In this document: positions 16,398-25,781 of the stretch, piece after piece
Layout: every line of letters starts with the position of its first letter
Position numbering within the stretch: the stretch's first letter is position 1
Source: Finegoldia magna ATCC 53516
Lineage (GTDB): Bacteria > Bacillota > Clostridia > Tissierellales > Peptoniphilaceae
Length of the DNA: 64,000 nt
Direction of reading: 5' to 3'
Assembly: GCF_000159695.1 (NCBI RefSeq)
Contig: NZ_CM000955.1
Span: 1,852,202 to 1,916,201, forward strand
Program-made: the position numbers and the translations under genes
The notes under the pieces: generated by a model
Told to the model about the DNA's origin: nothing
Seen by the model: the letters and a program-made list of their open reading frames with translations, nothing else
Database searches by the model: none

Positions 16398-17537
16398 TTA
16401 AACATCTGTAATATCTATATCTGGAATCATAAGTATTTTGTAATCAGGATACTTTTGTTGCACTTCATCAGTTATAATTTCAACTGCATCTTTAAAATCT
16501 TTTTCAAAACTTACAATTACATCAAACCTCATGTTTTTTTGTTCAATATCAATATAAAATCCATGTAACTGTAATGCCCAATCATGTGATAATACAAGCT
16601 TTTGAACGTCATTTCTAATTCTAGAAGCTTCATCGTCTTTTGTGTTGTAGGAATATACCCCTACTCCAATTAAAATAATTTCCATTTTTTTGTAAACTTT
16701 CAATTGAAGTCTTCTTGTTAATTGATCTACTTCAGCTACAGACATTGTGTCAGGAAGTTCTAAATGAACTGTAGCGTAGTATTTATCGGGACCATAATTA
16801 AAAAGTATCAAATCATAAGTTCCTATTACCTGTTTTTCTTCATTAATTAGATCTTTTATTTTATTTGAAATCTCTTTATCTTGTCTTTGACCAATTATAT
16901 GATTGATAGTTTCCATCATCATTTCAATACCGGCTTTTATGATAAATCCAGAAAGTAGTACCCCAACATATGCTTCAAGCGAAATACTCCAAATCATATA
17001 AATTATTGCCGAAATGAATACGGATAATGATAGAATTGAATCGAAAATAGAATCTGCACCAGAAGCAATTAATGCTCCAGAGTCAACTTTTTCACCTTGT
17101 CTCTTAACGTATTTCCCGAGTATAAATTTCACTACTACCGCTACTGCGATGATAACAATTGAAATAATACTGTATTCAGCTTTTTGTGGATGAATTATTT
17201 TCTTTATTGATTCAACCAATGAAGTAATACCAGCATACAAAACAATTGCTGCCACAATCATTGAACTCAAATATTCAATCCTTCCATAGCCCATTGGATG
17301 CTTCTTGTCTGGTGCTTTAGAAGCTAACTTTGCTCCAGCAATAGTAACAACAGATGATAACGCATCTGAAATGTTGTTGATAGCATCCAAAATTACAGCA
17401 ATAGAATTTGTAATGTAACCAATTATAGCCTTGAAAATTGCTAGAAATACATTGGTAAGAATTCCTAAAATACTTGTTTTAATAATAATCTTTTCTCGCC
17501 TAGAATTGTTTGCTGTTAAATTTTGATTTTCGTACAT
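16398..17537 (-). CDS. Cation diffusion facilitator (CDF) transporter
   Basis: 379 aa. The CDF membrane core spans about residues 25-215: NSIAVILDAINNISDALSSVV carries the metal site of TM2 (the D/N-xxxD pattern), and DSGALIASGADSIFDS gives the second site in TM5. A cytoplasmic ferredoxin-like domain follows, and the protein is longer than the usual 300 aa, with a second C-terminal extension. The family exports Zn2+, Fe2+ or Mn2+ in exchange for H+. The ATG at 17537 follows TTAGGAG; an ATG at 17558 would overlap gpx. It is the third gene of an ohrR-gpx-CDF operon, which hints at Mn or Fe handling under peroxide stress. Confidence 0.9.
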   Translation of the reverse strand: MYENQNLTANNSRREKIIIKTSILGILTNVFLAIFKAIIGYITNSIAVILDAINNISDALSSVVTIAGAKLASKAPDKKHPMGYGRIEYLSSMIVAAIVLYAGITSLVESIKKIIHPQKAEYSIISIVIIAVAVVVKFILGKYVKRQGEKVDSGALIASGADSIFDSILSLSVFISAIIYMIWSISLEAYVGVLLSGFIIKAGIEMMMETINHIIGQRQDKEISNKIKDLINEEKQVIGTYDLILFNYGPDKYYATVHLELPDTMSVAEVDQLTRRLQLKVYKKMEIILIGVGVYSYNTKDDEASRIRNDVQKLVLSHDWALQLHGFYIDIEQKNMRFDVIVSFEKDFKDAVEIITDEVQQKYPDYKILMIPDIDITDV

Positions 17538-17547
17538 AATCAAACTC

Positions 17548-18093
17548 CTAAAGGACACTTTGAACTTTTTGTTTTACTATATCCATATCTACAGTAGGTT
17601 CGAATCTTTCTATAACATTTCCTTGTCTATCGATTAAAAATTTTGTAAAATTCCATTTTATATAAGCTTTGTCTCCAAATTTGTTATTGTTTAACTTAGC
17701 AAATTTATCAAGTGCAAGGTTTTTTATTCCTTTACCAAACCCTTTAAACGGTTTTTCTGTAGCTAAATAAGAAAATAACGGATCGGCATTTTCTCCGTTT
17801 ACATCGATCTTATCGAATTGAGGAAATTCTGTTCCGAATTTCATTGTGCAGAATTTTTGAATGTCTTCATTACTTTCAGGAGCTTGATTTGCAAATTGAT
17901 TACAAGGAAAATCCAAAATTTCAAAACCTTTATTCTTAAATAATTTATACATTTCTTCCAAAGGTTCGTAATGAGGCGTAAATCCACAACCAGTAGCAGT
18001 ATTAACTATCAGTAATATTTTACCTTTGTATTTTTCTAAGCTTACATCGTTTCCATCCATATCTTTGACATGAAAATCATATACATTTTTCAT
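17548..18093 (-). CDS. gpx: Glutathione peroxidase-family peroxidase
   Basis: 181 aa, thioredoxin fold. The active site is NTATGCGFTPHYEPLE with Cys36 in place of selenocysteine, and FPCNQFANQAPES carries the conserved Gln motif and a possible resolving Cys. WNFTKFLID supplies the family Trp and Asn. Cys-type bacterial members are usually thioredoxin-dependent lipid or organic hydroperoxide peroxidases. The start overlaps the end of the ohrR-like gene by 4 nt, so the two are translationally coupled. Confidence 0.93.
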   Translation of the reverse strand: MKNVYDFHVKDMDGNDVSLEKYKGKILLIVNTATGCGFTPHYEPLEEMYKLFKNKGFEILDFPCNQFANQAPESNEDIQKFCTMKFGTEFPQFDKIDVNGENADPLFSYLATEKPFKGFGKGIKNLALDKFAKLNNNKFGDKAYIKWNFTKFLIDRQGNVIERFEPTVDMDIVKQKVQSVL

Positions 18094-18551
18094 AGTTGTC
18101 TCCTATTTTTTTTGCTATCATTGCTATTCAAAAAATCTTGTAGCAAATCATATAATTGAACTTTTTTCTCATCTGATAATTCTAAGCACCCATTCATTAA
18201 TTTCGGAATATCTTTTACTTTTTCTTGTAATTTTTTCCCTTCATCTGTTAGATAAATTATTACAATTCTATCGTCATTTGAGCTACGAACTCTTTCAAGA
18301 TAACCTTGCGATTGCATCTTTTTAATAATAGGCGTGATAGTACCGTTATCCAAATATAACTTTTCACACAATTGTCCCACGGTAATTCCATCTTTTTCCC
18401 ACAGAACTAAGAACACAATGTATTGAGTGTAAGTTAGTCCTAAAGGTTTCAAAAATTGCGTGTAGGTACTTGTCACCATTCTAGAAGCTGCATAAAGTTT
18501 AAAACAAAGTTGATTTTCCAACTTCATATAGGTTTTGTAATCTTGATCCAT
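18090..18551 (-). CDS. ohrR: MarR-family peroxide sensor, OhrR type
   Basis: About 153 aa. LENQLCFKLYAASRMVTSTY closely matches the OhrR N-terminus of Bacillus, including the redox-sensing Cys (LCFxLYAxSR). The winged helix with LYLDNGTITPIIKKM and the wing SSNDDRIVIIYLT follow. OhrR is a repressor released when organic hydroperoxides oxidise that Cys. It is the first gene of an operon with gpx, a fitting target. The start at 18551 has GGAGGAG; an ATG at 18569 is upstream of that site. Confidence 0.88.
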   Translation of the reverse strand: MDQDYKTYMKLENQLCFKLYAASRMVTSTYTQFLKPLGLTYTQYIVFLVLWEKDGITVGQLCEKLYLDNGTITPIIKKMQSQGYLERVRSSNDDRIVIIYLTDEGKKLQEKVKDIPKLMNGCLELSDEKKVQLYDLLQDFLNSNDSKKNRRQL

Positions 18552-18576
18552 AAACTCCTCCGATTTCAAAAATACG

Positions 18577-18592
18577 TCATTTTAAAATTGTA
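18577..18592. promoter_or_regulatory. Candidate OhrR operator
   Basis: TCATTTTAAAATTGTA is an imperfect palindrome just upstream of the ohrR-like gene. On the minus strand it reads TACAATTTTAAAATGA, and the Bacillus OhrR site is close to TACAATT-AATTGTA. The match is by eye. Confidence 0.4.
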
Positions 18593-18594
18593 AA

Positions 18595-19326
18595 TTAATA
18601 TTCGTTCATCAGTTTTTCCGATATTTCACAAAACAGATTGCTTTTTGAAAACATTATCTCATCAATTTGTCTTACAAATCTCATTTCCATCAAAGAATTC
18701 GTTGCAAAACAACAATCCATACTTTGTAAATCGCTTAACTTAATTGACTTTTCAATTATATTATAACCATTAATTTTCAAAAATTCTATAAGTTTTTTGC
18801 GAAAAATCCCCGGTAACATACCATCAGCCACAGGTGGCGTGATAAATGTATTCTCCTGAATAAAAAACAAATTTGTGTACGTTCCTTCTGTTACATTTCC
18901 GTCTTGATTTAGAAAAATCCCCTCATCAAATCCTTCTTTCAATAATTCTTTGTGCAAATAATCATTCAGTAAGTAATTATTTGTTTTGTGATAAACTAGA
19001 GGATTATTTTTGTCCCTTAACTGATTAAGAACTTTTAATTTCAATCCTTTAGTGTATTTTTGATTGGAATAATCTGTGTTTCTAGTGTTTATGAACAAAT
19101 CATAATCTCCATTATTATCCAACACCATTATTCTCAAACAATCTGTATCCAAATCAATATTTTCTATTTCTGCTTTGATGTTTTCTCTTATATTTTTCGT
19201 ACTCATCCCCAGAAAATTCATTGAATTTTCAAGTCTTTCAATATGATCTTCCAAATAAACAGGCTTACGCTCTACTACTTTTATAGTTTCAAAAAGTCCC
19301 TTACCGTATTTTATTCCATCGTTCAT
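18595..19326 (-). CDS. pabC: Aminodeoxychorismate lyase (class IV aminotransferase)
   Basis: 243 aa, PLP fold type IV. The catalytic Lys lies in YHKTNNYLLN, and FDEGIFLNQDGNVTEGTYTN is the class IV signature with the E-x-T-x-x-N pattern. It releases pyruvate from 4-amino-4-deoxychorismate to give p-aminobenzoate for folate. Its start overlaps pabB by 4 nt. A D-amino-acid or branched-chain aminotransferase would be the alternative, but the pabA/pabB neighbours decide it. Confidence 0.9.
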   Translation of the reverse strand: MNDGIKYGKGLFETIKVVERKPVYLEDHIERLENSMNFLGMSTKNIRENIKAEIENIDLDTDCLRIMVLDNNGDYDLFINTRNTDYSNQKYTKGLKLKVLNQLRDKNNPLVYHKTNNYLLNDYLHKELLKEGFDEGIFLNQDGNVTEGTYTNLFFIQENTFITPPVADGMLPGIFRKKLIEFLKINGYNIIEKSIKLSDLQSMDCCFATNSLMEMRFVRQIDEIMFSKSNLFCEISEKLMNEY

Positions 19327-20651
19327 ATCAAAGCCTCATATACTTTTTTCGATTTTTGAATAGTTTCATCGTATTCGCTATTCATTTCAGAATCCCATGT
19401 TATAGCTCCACCACCTGAGAAATAACAACGGTCATTTATTTTTAAAATCGTTCTGATTAAAATATTGAAGTCACAATTTTGGTTAAATGAAATGTATCCA
19501 ATGGATCCTGTGTAAATATTTCTGTTGTATTTTTCAACCTTGTCAATCGCTTCAATTGAAGCAAGCTTCGGAGCTCCAGTGATTGATCCTCCTGGAAAAA
19601 TATTTTTAATTAAACTAAATACATCTTCATCTTCTCTCAATTTACCAACAATTGTAGCTACCAAATGATGAACATTTTCATAAGTTTCCAATGAATAATT
19701 GCTAATAGCTTTTATTGTTTCAGCATCACAACTCATTCCCAAATCATTTCTCATCAAATCAACTATCATTAATAATTCTGAAATATCTTTGTCGCTATTT
19801 AGTAATTCGTTTTTCAATCTTTCATCTTCATCTTTGTCGTCAGATCTTCGAATTGTTCCTTTAATAGGTCTAGCTTGAACAAGTCCATTTTGACAATCAA
19901 AAAATCTCTCTGGCGATGAAGATAAAACACAATATTCACCAAAGTCCATATAAGCCATAAAATCTGCTTTGTTAACTTCGCGAAGTTTCTTATAAATATC
20001 GAACTTATCCTTAGTCGTATCTACAATGAACTGTTGCGTTAAGTTAACTTCGTACACATCACCATTTTCAATCATAGTTTTTATGTTATCAAAGCTTTTC
20101 GCATATTCTTCTTTGGTTACTGTTTTTATAAGTTCTGATGTTTTGTATTTTTTTCCTTCATAATTAGATTTTTCAAAAACTTTTTCAATATCTGTAATAT
20201 CTGTATCATTCAAATAAAAAATTGTGTATTCCTTTGTATTATTGTCAAATTCTATTATTTTGAAATAAATTCCAAAATAAGCATCGTATACTTCGGTGTT
20301 TTTTTCAGAATTTAAAACTACATTGCAATTAGAACTTGTAAAATCATAAGACAAAAGTCCAACAGCTCCACCGATAAATTGATTATCATCTTCTTGCAAA
20401 TAATCATCCATCAATAGTTTGAGTTGATTAAGAGGATTATCACTAACTTTTTTGTTCACAAGTCCACTGATTTCTACGTTGTTATTCTTTGATTTCAAAA
20501 CAATTTCCGGATCAAAACCTATATATGTTTTATTGCCTTGATTGTAACTTCCCTTTGCACTATCTAATAAAAAAGGTAAATTTTTGTCTTTGATGCTATA
20601 CAAAATATCTAGAATTGTTACATCAGATTTTATTTTTTTAGAATGAATCAT
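19323..20651 (-). CDS. pabB: Aminodeoxychorismate synthase component I
   Basis: 442 aa, chorismate-binding enzyme. The family motif ARPIKGTIRR has the Lys that PabB uses as a nucleophile (TrpE has PIAGT). FSGGGAITWDSEMNSEYDE, MIVDLMRNDLG and FPGGSITGAPK are also present. With PabA it converts chorismate and glutamine to 4-amino-4-deoxychorismate. It overlaps pabA by 14 nt. folC, later in the folate pathway, is also in this window near 55 kb. Confidence 0.93.
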   Translation of the reverse strand: MIHSKKIKSDVTILDILYSIKDKNLPFLLDSAKGSYNQGNKTYIGFDPEIVLKSKNNNVEISGLVNKKVSDNPLNQLKLLMDDYLQEDDNQFIGGAVGLLSYDFTSSNCNVVLNSEKNTEVYDAYFGIYFKIIEFDNNTKEYTIFYLNDTDITDIEKVFEKSNYEGKKYKTSELIKTVTKEEYAKSFDNIKTMIENGDVYEVNLTQQFIVDTTKDKFDIYKKLREVNKADFMAYMDFGEYCVLSSSPERFFDCQNGLVQARPIKGTIRRSDDKDEDERLKNELLNSDKDISELLMIVDLMRNDLGMSCDAETIKAISNYSLETYENVHHLVATIVGKLREDEDVFSLIKNIFPGGSITGAPKLASIEAIDKVEKYNRNIYTGSIGYISFNQNCDFNILIRTILKINDRCYFSGGGAITWDSEMNSEYDETIQKSKKVYEALI

Positions 20652-21231
20652 TTCTTACCTCCTTTAAGAAGTTTTCAATCATTTTCAGCCCAAAATCAGT
20701 TCCCACACTTTCAGGATGAAATTGAACGGTTTCTATCTTGTTTTTTGAATCTCTAAATCCCATAATTATTCCATCAGAAGTTTTTGATGTTATCACCATA
20801 TCTTCAAACATTCCATTATAGAATTTGCTATCATCAACGATTAATGAGTGATATCTCATAACTTTAACAGGATTTGGAATATCTGTAAATATTCCCTTGC
20901 CATCATGATTAATATCTGTCATTTTACCGTGCATTGGACGTGGTCCTTTCACAATGTCAAGCCCCATTGAATAAGCCAATGCTTGATGCCCCAAACAAAT
21001 TCCAAGAATTGGATATTTGCCCTTCAATCGTTCAAATATTTCAAGCGAAATTTTGGATTCTTTTGGAGTTTTAGGTCCTGGAGAAATCACTATAATTTCC
21101 GGATTTAATTCTTTGATTTCTTCCAAATTTATCTCATCATTCTTCTTCACGATAACTTCTTCTTTTAAAATTCTCAAATAAGAAACAATGTTATATGTGA
21201 ACGAATCGTAATTATCTATCATTAATATCAT
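20638..21231 (-). CDS. pabA: Aminodeoxychorismate synthase component II (glutamine amidotransferase)
   Basis: 197 aa, class I amidotransferase. IDNYDSFTYNIVSYL opens it. The nucleophile Cys is in GICLGHQALAY, the oxyanion motif is SPGPKTPKES, and the His-Glu pair is in VQFHPESVGT. It supplies ammonia to PabB. Start 21231 follows GGGTGATT; the next ATG, three codons on, is also possible. The pabA-pabB-pabC order suggests a three-gene operon. Confidence 0.93.
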   Translation of the reverse strand: MILMIDNYDSFTYNIVSYLRILKEEVIVKKNDEINLEEIKELNPEIIVISPGPKTPKESKISLEIFERLKGKYPILGICLGHQALAYSMGLDIVKGPRPMHGKMTDINHDGKGIFTDIPNPVKVMRYHSLIVDDSKFYNGMFEDMVITSKTSDGIIMGFRDSKNKIETVQFHPESVGTDFGLKMIENFLKEVRNDSF

Positions 21232-21278
21232 TTAATCACCCAATAAAAATATATAGGATTCTATACTAAAAATCAAAT

Positions 21279-21307
21279 AAAAAAAGAGCTTATCAAATGA
21301 TAAACTC
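21279..21307 (-). terminator. Terminator of MacB-like efflux operon
   Basis: GAGCTTATC (21286-21294) pairs with GATAAACTC (21299-21307) with one G-U pair, loop AAAT. TTTTTTTATTT follows on the minus strand, just beyond the permease stop. Confidence 0.9.
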
Positions 21308-21318
21308 ATTTTCAAATC

Positions 21319-22524
21319 TTAAATTATATCTATTACATTTTTATTTGCTGCCGTATTTGCTGGAGAATAAGTAAACACAATTCCTATTCCCAAAGATATT
21401 CCTAAGGATATTAGAACCGGCATTAATTCTAGTTTAATTGGGAACGGCAAAAATTTCGATGCAATAAATGCAGCTACCATCCCAATGATGTATCCAATTA
21501 TTCCACCAATAACAGTTACAATAATTCCCTCTAGCATAAATTGATGCAAAATTTCTTTTTTCTTTGCGCCAATCGCTCTTCTAATTCCTATTTCTTTGAT
21601 TCTTTCCGCTACTGAAATGTACATCATATTCATCATTCCAATTCCTGCAATTAGAAGGGAAATAGCTGCTATTAAAGATATAAATATAGTCACAGATCCC
21701 AATACACTACTGATGCCTTCGATTTGTTTTGCAATATCGACGAAGCTATAAGATCCTGCAGCTTTCATTGGGCCATTTTTTTCAAGATATTCTTGAATTT
21801 CTTTTGCCTTGTCTTGAACTTTTGTACCATTTTTCAGTATAACATTAATCATAGATATGGAATTATTATTTTTAGGTTGACGCGATTTTAATGTCTCTTT
21901 CGGCAAATCTACATCATTTCCCATCACAAATAAATTTGTAGCAGCATTATTTTCCTTAATACCGACGATAACATAATAATCATTTTTAACAAGAACAGTT
22001 TTGTTGATTGGATCTTCATTTTCAAACATTTCATCAGCTAATTTTTGAGTAATAACGGCGACTTTTTGGTTAGTATCTCCGTCTAATTTTGTAATAGCTC
22101 TTCCCTTTACGATTTTACTTTCAGTTTCTTCGACAGGTTTTGCAAATGCACTTTCCATTTTCCCGTCATTTTTTTGTATCGAAACATTAAGCAAATCATT
22201 TTGAAATTGTTCTGGATCAGATTCAACTTTTACGACATCCGTAATTTGTGAAATATCTCTAATATTTTTCTCAGTAAATACTGATGTGTTGCTTCCGACT
22301 GAATTTGTTGGATTTTCAGGTTGGAAATAAAACGCAACGCTAAGTTCCTTGCCTTCTCCACCCATTAAACTGTCAACAACATAATCTTGGAAACCCCTAC
22401 CAATTGCAATAATAGTTATTACCGCTGCTATCCCTATAATTATACCAAGCATAGTCAATAATGATCGTTTTTTGTTCTTGATGATATCTTTGAAGGCAGT
22501 ATTTAATAAAACATTAAACTTCAT
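21319..22524 (-). CDS. MacB-like ABC transporter permease (FtsX domain)
   Basis: 401 aa: one N-terminal helix after NTAFKDIIKNKKRSLLTMLGI, a long extracytoplasmic MacB core domain (about 60-270), then three helices. The C-terminal region has MMYISVAERIKEIGIRRAIG, the signature that contacts the ATPase in this family. With the ATPase and membrane fusion protein it forms a three-part exporter, probably for peptides, lipids or a drug. The start overlaps the ATPase gene by 11 nt. Confidence 0.9.
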   Translation of the reverse strand: MKFNVLLNTAFKDIIKNKKRSLLTMLGIIIGIAAVITIIAIGRGFQDYVVDSLMGGEGKELSVAFYFQPENPTNSVGSNTSVFTEKNIRDISQITDVVKVESDPEQFQNDLLNVSIQKNDGKMESAFAKPVEETESKIVKGRAITKLDGDTNQKVAVITQKLADEMFENEDPINKTVLVKNDYYVIVGIKENNAATNLFVMGNDVDLPKETLKSRQPKNNNSISMINVILKNGTKVQDKAKEIQEYLEKNGPMKAAGSYSFVDIAKQIEGISSVLGSVTIFISLIAAISLLIAGIGMMNMMYISVAERIKEIGIRRAIGAKKKEILHQFMLEGIIVTVIGGIIGYIIGMVAAFIASKFLPFPIKLELMPVLISLGISLGIGIVFTYSPANTAANKNVIDII

Positions 22525-23197
22525 AACTATCCCTCTCTTTTAAAACACCATCTAGCATAAAATATTTTCGGTTGCAATTATGTGTAATATTTTTATCGTG
22601 AGTAACCATTATTATCGTGATTTTGAGTTTCTGATTCAACTCATTGAAAAGCGCCATTATTTCCTTGCTAGTTTCAGAATCAAGAGCACCTGTTGGCTCA
22701 TCTGCTATTATAAATTTAGGATTGTGAACGATGGCACGAGCTATAGCTGCTCTTTGTTGTTGTCCACCTGAAAGCTGTTTAGGCCTTTTATCTGCTTGAT
22801 TTTTAATTCCGACCAAGTCCAAAGCTTCCAACGCTTTCTCTCTTGCGTATTTGTAGGATTTACCTTGATACAGCAAAGGTAGTTCTACATTTTCAGCTAT
22901 AGTATAGTTTTGAATAAGTTGAAATTGTTGGAAGATAAATCCTACAGATTTGTTGCGAAGATCGGACAATTTATTATCTGAAAATTTACTTATCTCAACA
23001 TTTTCAAACTTATATATTCCTGTAAAATTCTTATCCAAAAAACCAAGAATATTAATCAACGTAGACTTTCCAGATCCAGATTCACCCATTATTGCGACAA
23101 AGTCACCGCTATTAATGTCCAAGCTAACATCTTTTAATACGTGAAGTTTGTTCTCTCCTGAATTGTAAAACTTATTAATTTTAATTAAATCTATCAT
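22514..23197 (-). CDS. ABC transporter ATP-binding protein (MacB/LolD type)
   Basis: 227 aa. Walker A GESGSGKST (about 36-44), the Q-loop FIFQQFQLI, ABC signature LSGGQQQR, Walker B FIIADEPTGALD and the H-loop VTHD are complete. It energises the adjacent FtsX-type permease. The gene starts 2 nt after the membrane fusion protein gene. Confidence 0.93.
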   Translation of the reverse strand: MIDLIKINKFYNSGENKLHVLKDVSLDINSGDFVAIMGESGSGKSTLINILGFLDKNFTGIYKFENVEISKFSDNKLSDLRNKSVGFIFQQFQLIQNYTIAENVELPLLYQGKSYKYAREKALEALDLVGIKNQADKRPKQLSGGQQQRAAIARAIVHNPKFIIADEPTGALDSETSKEIMALFNELNQKLKITIIMVTHDKNITHNCNRKYFMLDGVLKERDSYEV

Positions 23198-23199
23198 GA

Positions 23200-24336
23200 C
23201 TAATCTTCAACCTTTATTTCTTGATTATCTTTCAAATCTTTTACTTTAGAAATAATTTTATCACCAGATTTTAATCCAGAAATCACAGTATAAGAATTAG
23301 AATTTTTTTCAAGTTGAACTTCTTTTTTTACAGCTTTTGAATCTTTGTACTCAAAGACATAGTATTTAGAATCTTCTTCTTTTACCATGTCTTTGCCAAG
23401 TTCAATCTTGTCTGATTTTTTCCTAACTTGAACATTAAATCCAATGTGTATAGGTTTTTGTGTTTTGATTTTAAATACAAAATTTGAAGAATTACTTCCA
23501 GATTGTTCTGTCATATTTTGCATTTGATTAGCTTCAAATGATCCAGCCTGACTTTCTGGAGTATTGGAAATCTCTACCACAGTTCCTTTTGTTTTTTCAT
23601 CCCCGTTAATAGGAATTACTTCAACCTCATCATTTTCTTTTAATTTGTTGTAGTCGTATTCAGAAATATTTCCTTCAATAATATTTTCATCGCTTGTGAC
23701 TTCAATCAATGCTCCTTGACTCATCGGATTATCAATATTTTTGTCATTAACTTTACAAACTCCAGCAATTGTAGCCTTGATTGTTTTTCTTGAACTTTCT
23801 TTTAAATCATTAAGTTGTTTTCTTTGTAATTCTACTTGGTCAAGTGCTTGTTTGTAAGCTCTATTGGATTGATTAAGTGTCGGCTCCATTTGGTCAATTT
23901 GCATTTCCAATTCTGGAGAAAAAGTTTCGTTATATTTTTCTACTAATTTATTGTAGGATTTGTATGTGCTATTTCTATCTTCAAGTGCATAATTTGCTTG
24001 ACTTTTTGCTTGTTCCAATTGCATTTCCATTTGATCAATTTGTTTTTCAACTTCCTTGTTCACAAAGGTAATCAGTGAATCTCCTTTTTTAACAGATTGA
24101 CCAGTTTTCACATGAACTTTTTCAACCTCACCATAAGCTTGATTGTTGTAAACTTGTTGTGCATCTCCAGTTTTTGATATTGCACTGAACACCAAATCAC
24201 TTCCTGCAGATACTGTATACAAGCTATACTTAGTTTCGTTTTTCTTATTAGCTTTAACTAATTTAAAGACCAATCCTCCAACACAGGCTAAAGCAATTAT
24301 GGCTAAAATAATTGCAAATTTTTTATTATTTTTCAT
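23200..24336 (-). CDS. Periplasmic adaptor / membrane fusion protein (HlyD family)
   Basis: 378 aa. One N-terminal membrane helix (about 7-27) is followed by a lipoyl-like half motif (YGEVEKVHVKTGQSVKKGDSL), a coiled coil rich in Gln and Glu (about 95-175), then the second half and beta-barrel domains. In Gram-positive bacteria such adaptors work with MacB-like pairs. It is first in the operon, behind a near-perfect promoter. Only one glutamine-rich hairpin is present, as usual. Confidence 0.9.
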   Translation of the reverse strand: MKNNKKFAIILAIIALACVGGLVFKLVKANKKNETKYSLYTVSAGSDLVFSAISKTGDAQQVYNNQAYGEVEKVHVKTGQSVKKGDSLITFVNKEVEKQIDQMEMQLEQAKSQANYALEDRNSTYKSYNKLVEKYNETFSPELEMQIDQMEPTLNQSNRAYKQALDQVELQRKQLNDLKESSRKTIKATIAGVCKVNDKNIDNPMSQGALIEVTSDENIIEGNISEYDYNKLKENDEVEVIPINGDEKTKGTVVEISNTPESQAGSFEANQMQNMTEQSGSNSSNFVFKIKTQKPIHIGFNVQVRKKSDKIELGKDMVKEEDSKYYVFEYKDSKAVKKEVQLEKNSNSYTVISGLKSGDKIISKVKDLKDNQEIKVED

Positions 24337-24356
24337 ACGACCTCCTAATTGTATCT

Positions 24357-24378
24357 CTGTAATACTATTATAATACAG
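24357..24378. promoter_or_regulatory. Inverted repeat over the efflux promoter -10
   Basis: CTGTA and TACAG arms flank the TATAAT box symmetrically, so a repressor bound here would block the promoter. No regulator gene is adjacent. Confidence 0.35.
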
Positions 24379-24395
24379 CGTAACTAATTAGTCAA
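24367..24395 (-). promoter_or_regulatory. Promoter of the MacB-like efflux operon
   Basis: Minus strand TTGACT (24390-24395), 17-nt spacer, TATAAT (24367-24372). The -35 lies at the stop codon of pepD, so the operon starts inside the tail of the upstream gene. Confidence 0.85.
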
Positions 24396-25781
24396 CATAT
24401 TCAAAATTTTATTGTAGAATTTAATAAATCTCTCTAAAGATTCAATATCTAATCTTTCTTTTGTTGTGTGTACATCGTACATTGTAGGTCCAATTGAAAT
24501 GCAATCAATGTTTTTATATTTCTCTGCAAACACCCCACATTCAAGTCCAGCGTGTATAACTTTAACATCTATTTCTTTGTCGTTTACTTTTGAGAAAGCT
24601 TTCTTTGCTACTTCCATTAGCTCTGAGTTTTCATTAAATTGCCAAGTAGGATAATAATTGTAATCGAAGGCTATTGCGTTGAATTTATTTGCTTTTGAAA
24701 CTATATCTTCTCTCAGCTCAACTAATTTGTCGTGATTTGAAGATCGCGTAGACAATATGATTTCGAATTTATCATCCAAAGAATTAACAATCGCCAAATT
24801 GCAGGATGTTTCAACTGTTTCATCAAGTCCTTCGATGTAAGAAATCACACCAGAGTTTAATTCTCCAATTATATCAGATAAATTTTCTGTTGTTCTTTTA
24901 TCTAAACATTTTTGTGCATTTACTTGTTCAATTACAAGCTTCAAATCCTTATCAAAATCTTCCAAATCAATCTTAGAGATAAATTCTTCTGACTTTTTGC
25001 TAATTGAATCAACAGATTCATCTGTAGATAAAATTAATTCTGCATTTGTAGGAATTGCATTGTCTTTTGTACCACCCTTAAAATCACAGATATAATAATC
25101 ATCTAATGATTCCAAGAATTCAAACACAACCTTGATTGCATTTTTGTGGTTCTTATCAATTTCCATTCCAGAGTGTCCGCCTTTAAGTCCTTTTACAGAA
25201 ATTTTGTAAAAATTAGACAAACTATCTGAAACGTAATTTTTGTCTATTTCAACATTGACATTTTCTCCACCACTGCTGCCTACAATCAATTCATTTTCAT
25301 CTTCTGAATCTATGTTAATGAAATATTTTCCAGACAAATCAAAATCAAAATTCATCGCACCACTCATATCAACCTCTTCACTTGTAGTCACTACAGCTTC
25401 TATTTGAGGAAGTTTGTTGTTGGATGTCAAAGTAGCCATAGCTATGGCAAGGCCAATTCCATTGTCTGCGCCAAGGCTTGTCTTGTCAGCAAACATGAAT
25501 CCATCTTTTTCTATGATTTTAATTCCATTGTCAAAATCATACTCTTCATCAGAAACGCAAACCATATCCATGTGTGCTTGAAGAATTATTCCTGGTTTAT
25601 CTTCCAAACTTTTGTCTGATTCTCTTTTAATGTATATATTGTTGAACTTATCTCTTTTGCATTTCAAATTATTGTCGTGAGCAAATTTTTCCAAATAATC
25701 TGCAATCTTTTCTTCATGCTTTGAACATCTATTGATTTTAGAAAAATCTCTAAAATAATTTAATACAGTATTCTTATCCAC
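24384..25781 (-). CDS. pepD: Aminoacyl-histidine dipeptidase (M20 peptidase)
   Basis: 465 aa zinc dipeptidase. Metal ligands are in LQAHMDMVC (His), SLGADNGIGLA (Asp), TTSEEVDMSGA (catalytic Glu pair), INIDSEDE and HAGLECGVF. The inserted dimerisation domain with GLKGGHSGMEI is typical of PepD/PepV. It degrades Xaa-His and related dipeptides and suits a peptide-fermenting organism. It begins with GTG, whose first base is shared with the TAG stop of yqeY. Confidence 0.93.
   Translation of the reverse strand: MDKNTVLNYFRDFSKINRCSKHEEKIADYLEKFAHDNNLKCKRDKFNNIYIKRESDKSLEDKPGIILQAHMDMVCVSDEEYDFDNGIKIIEKDGFMFADKTSLGADNGIGLAIAMATLTSNNKLPQIEAVVTTSEEVDMSGAMNFDFDLSGKYFINIDSEDENELIVGSSGGENVNVEIDKNYVSDSLSNFYKISVKGLKGGHSGMEIDKNHKNAIKVVFEFLESLDDYYICDFKGGTKDNAIPTNAELILSTDESVDSISKKSEEFISKIDLEDFDKDLKLVIEQVNAQKCLDKRTTENLSDIIGELNSGVISYIEGLDETVETSCNLAIVNSLDDKFEIILSTRSSNHDKLVELREDIVSKANKFNAIAFDYNYYPTWQFNENSELMEVAKKAFSKVNDKEIDVKVIHAGLECGVFAEKYKNIDCISIGPTMYDVHTTKERLDIESLERFIKFYNKILNMLTN

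Noticed and set aside
17548..18093. Selenocysteine glutathione peroxidase
   Set aside because: The active-site codon encodes Cys, with no in-frame TGA.
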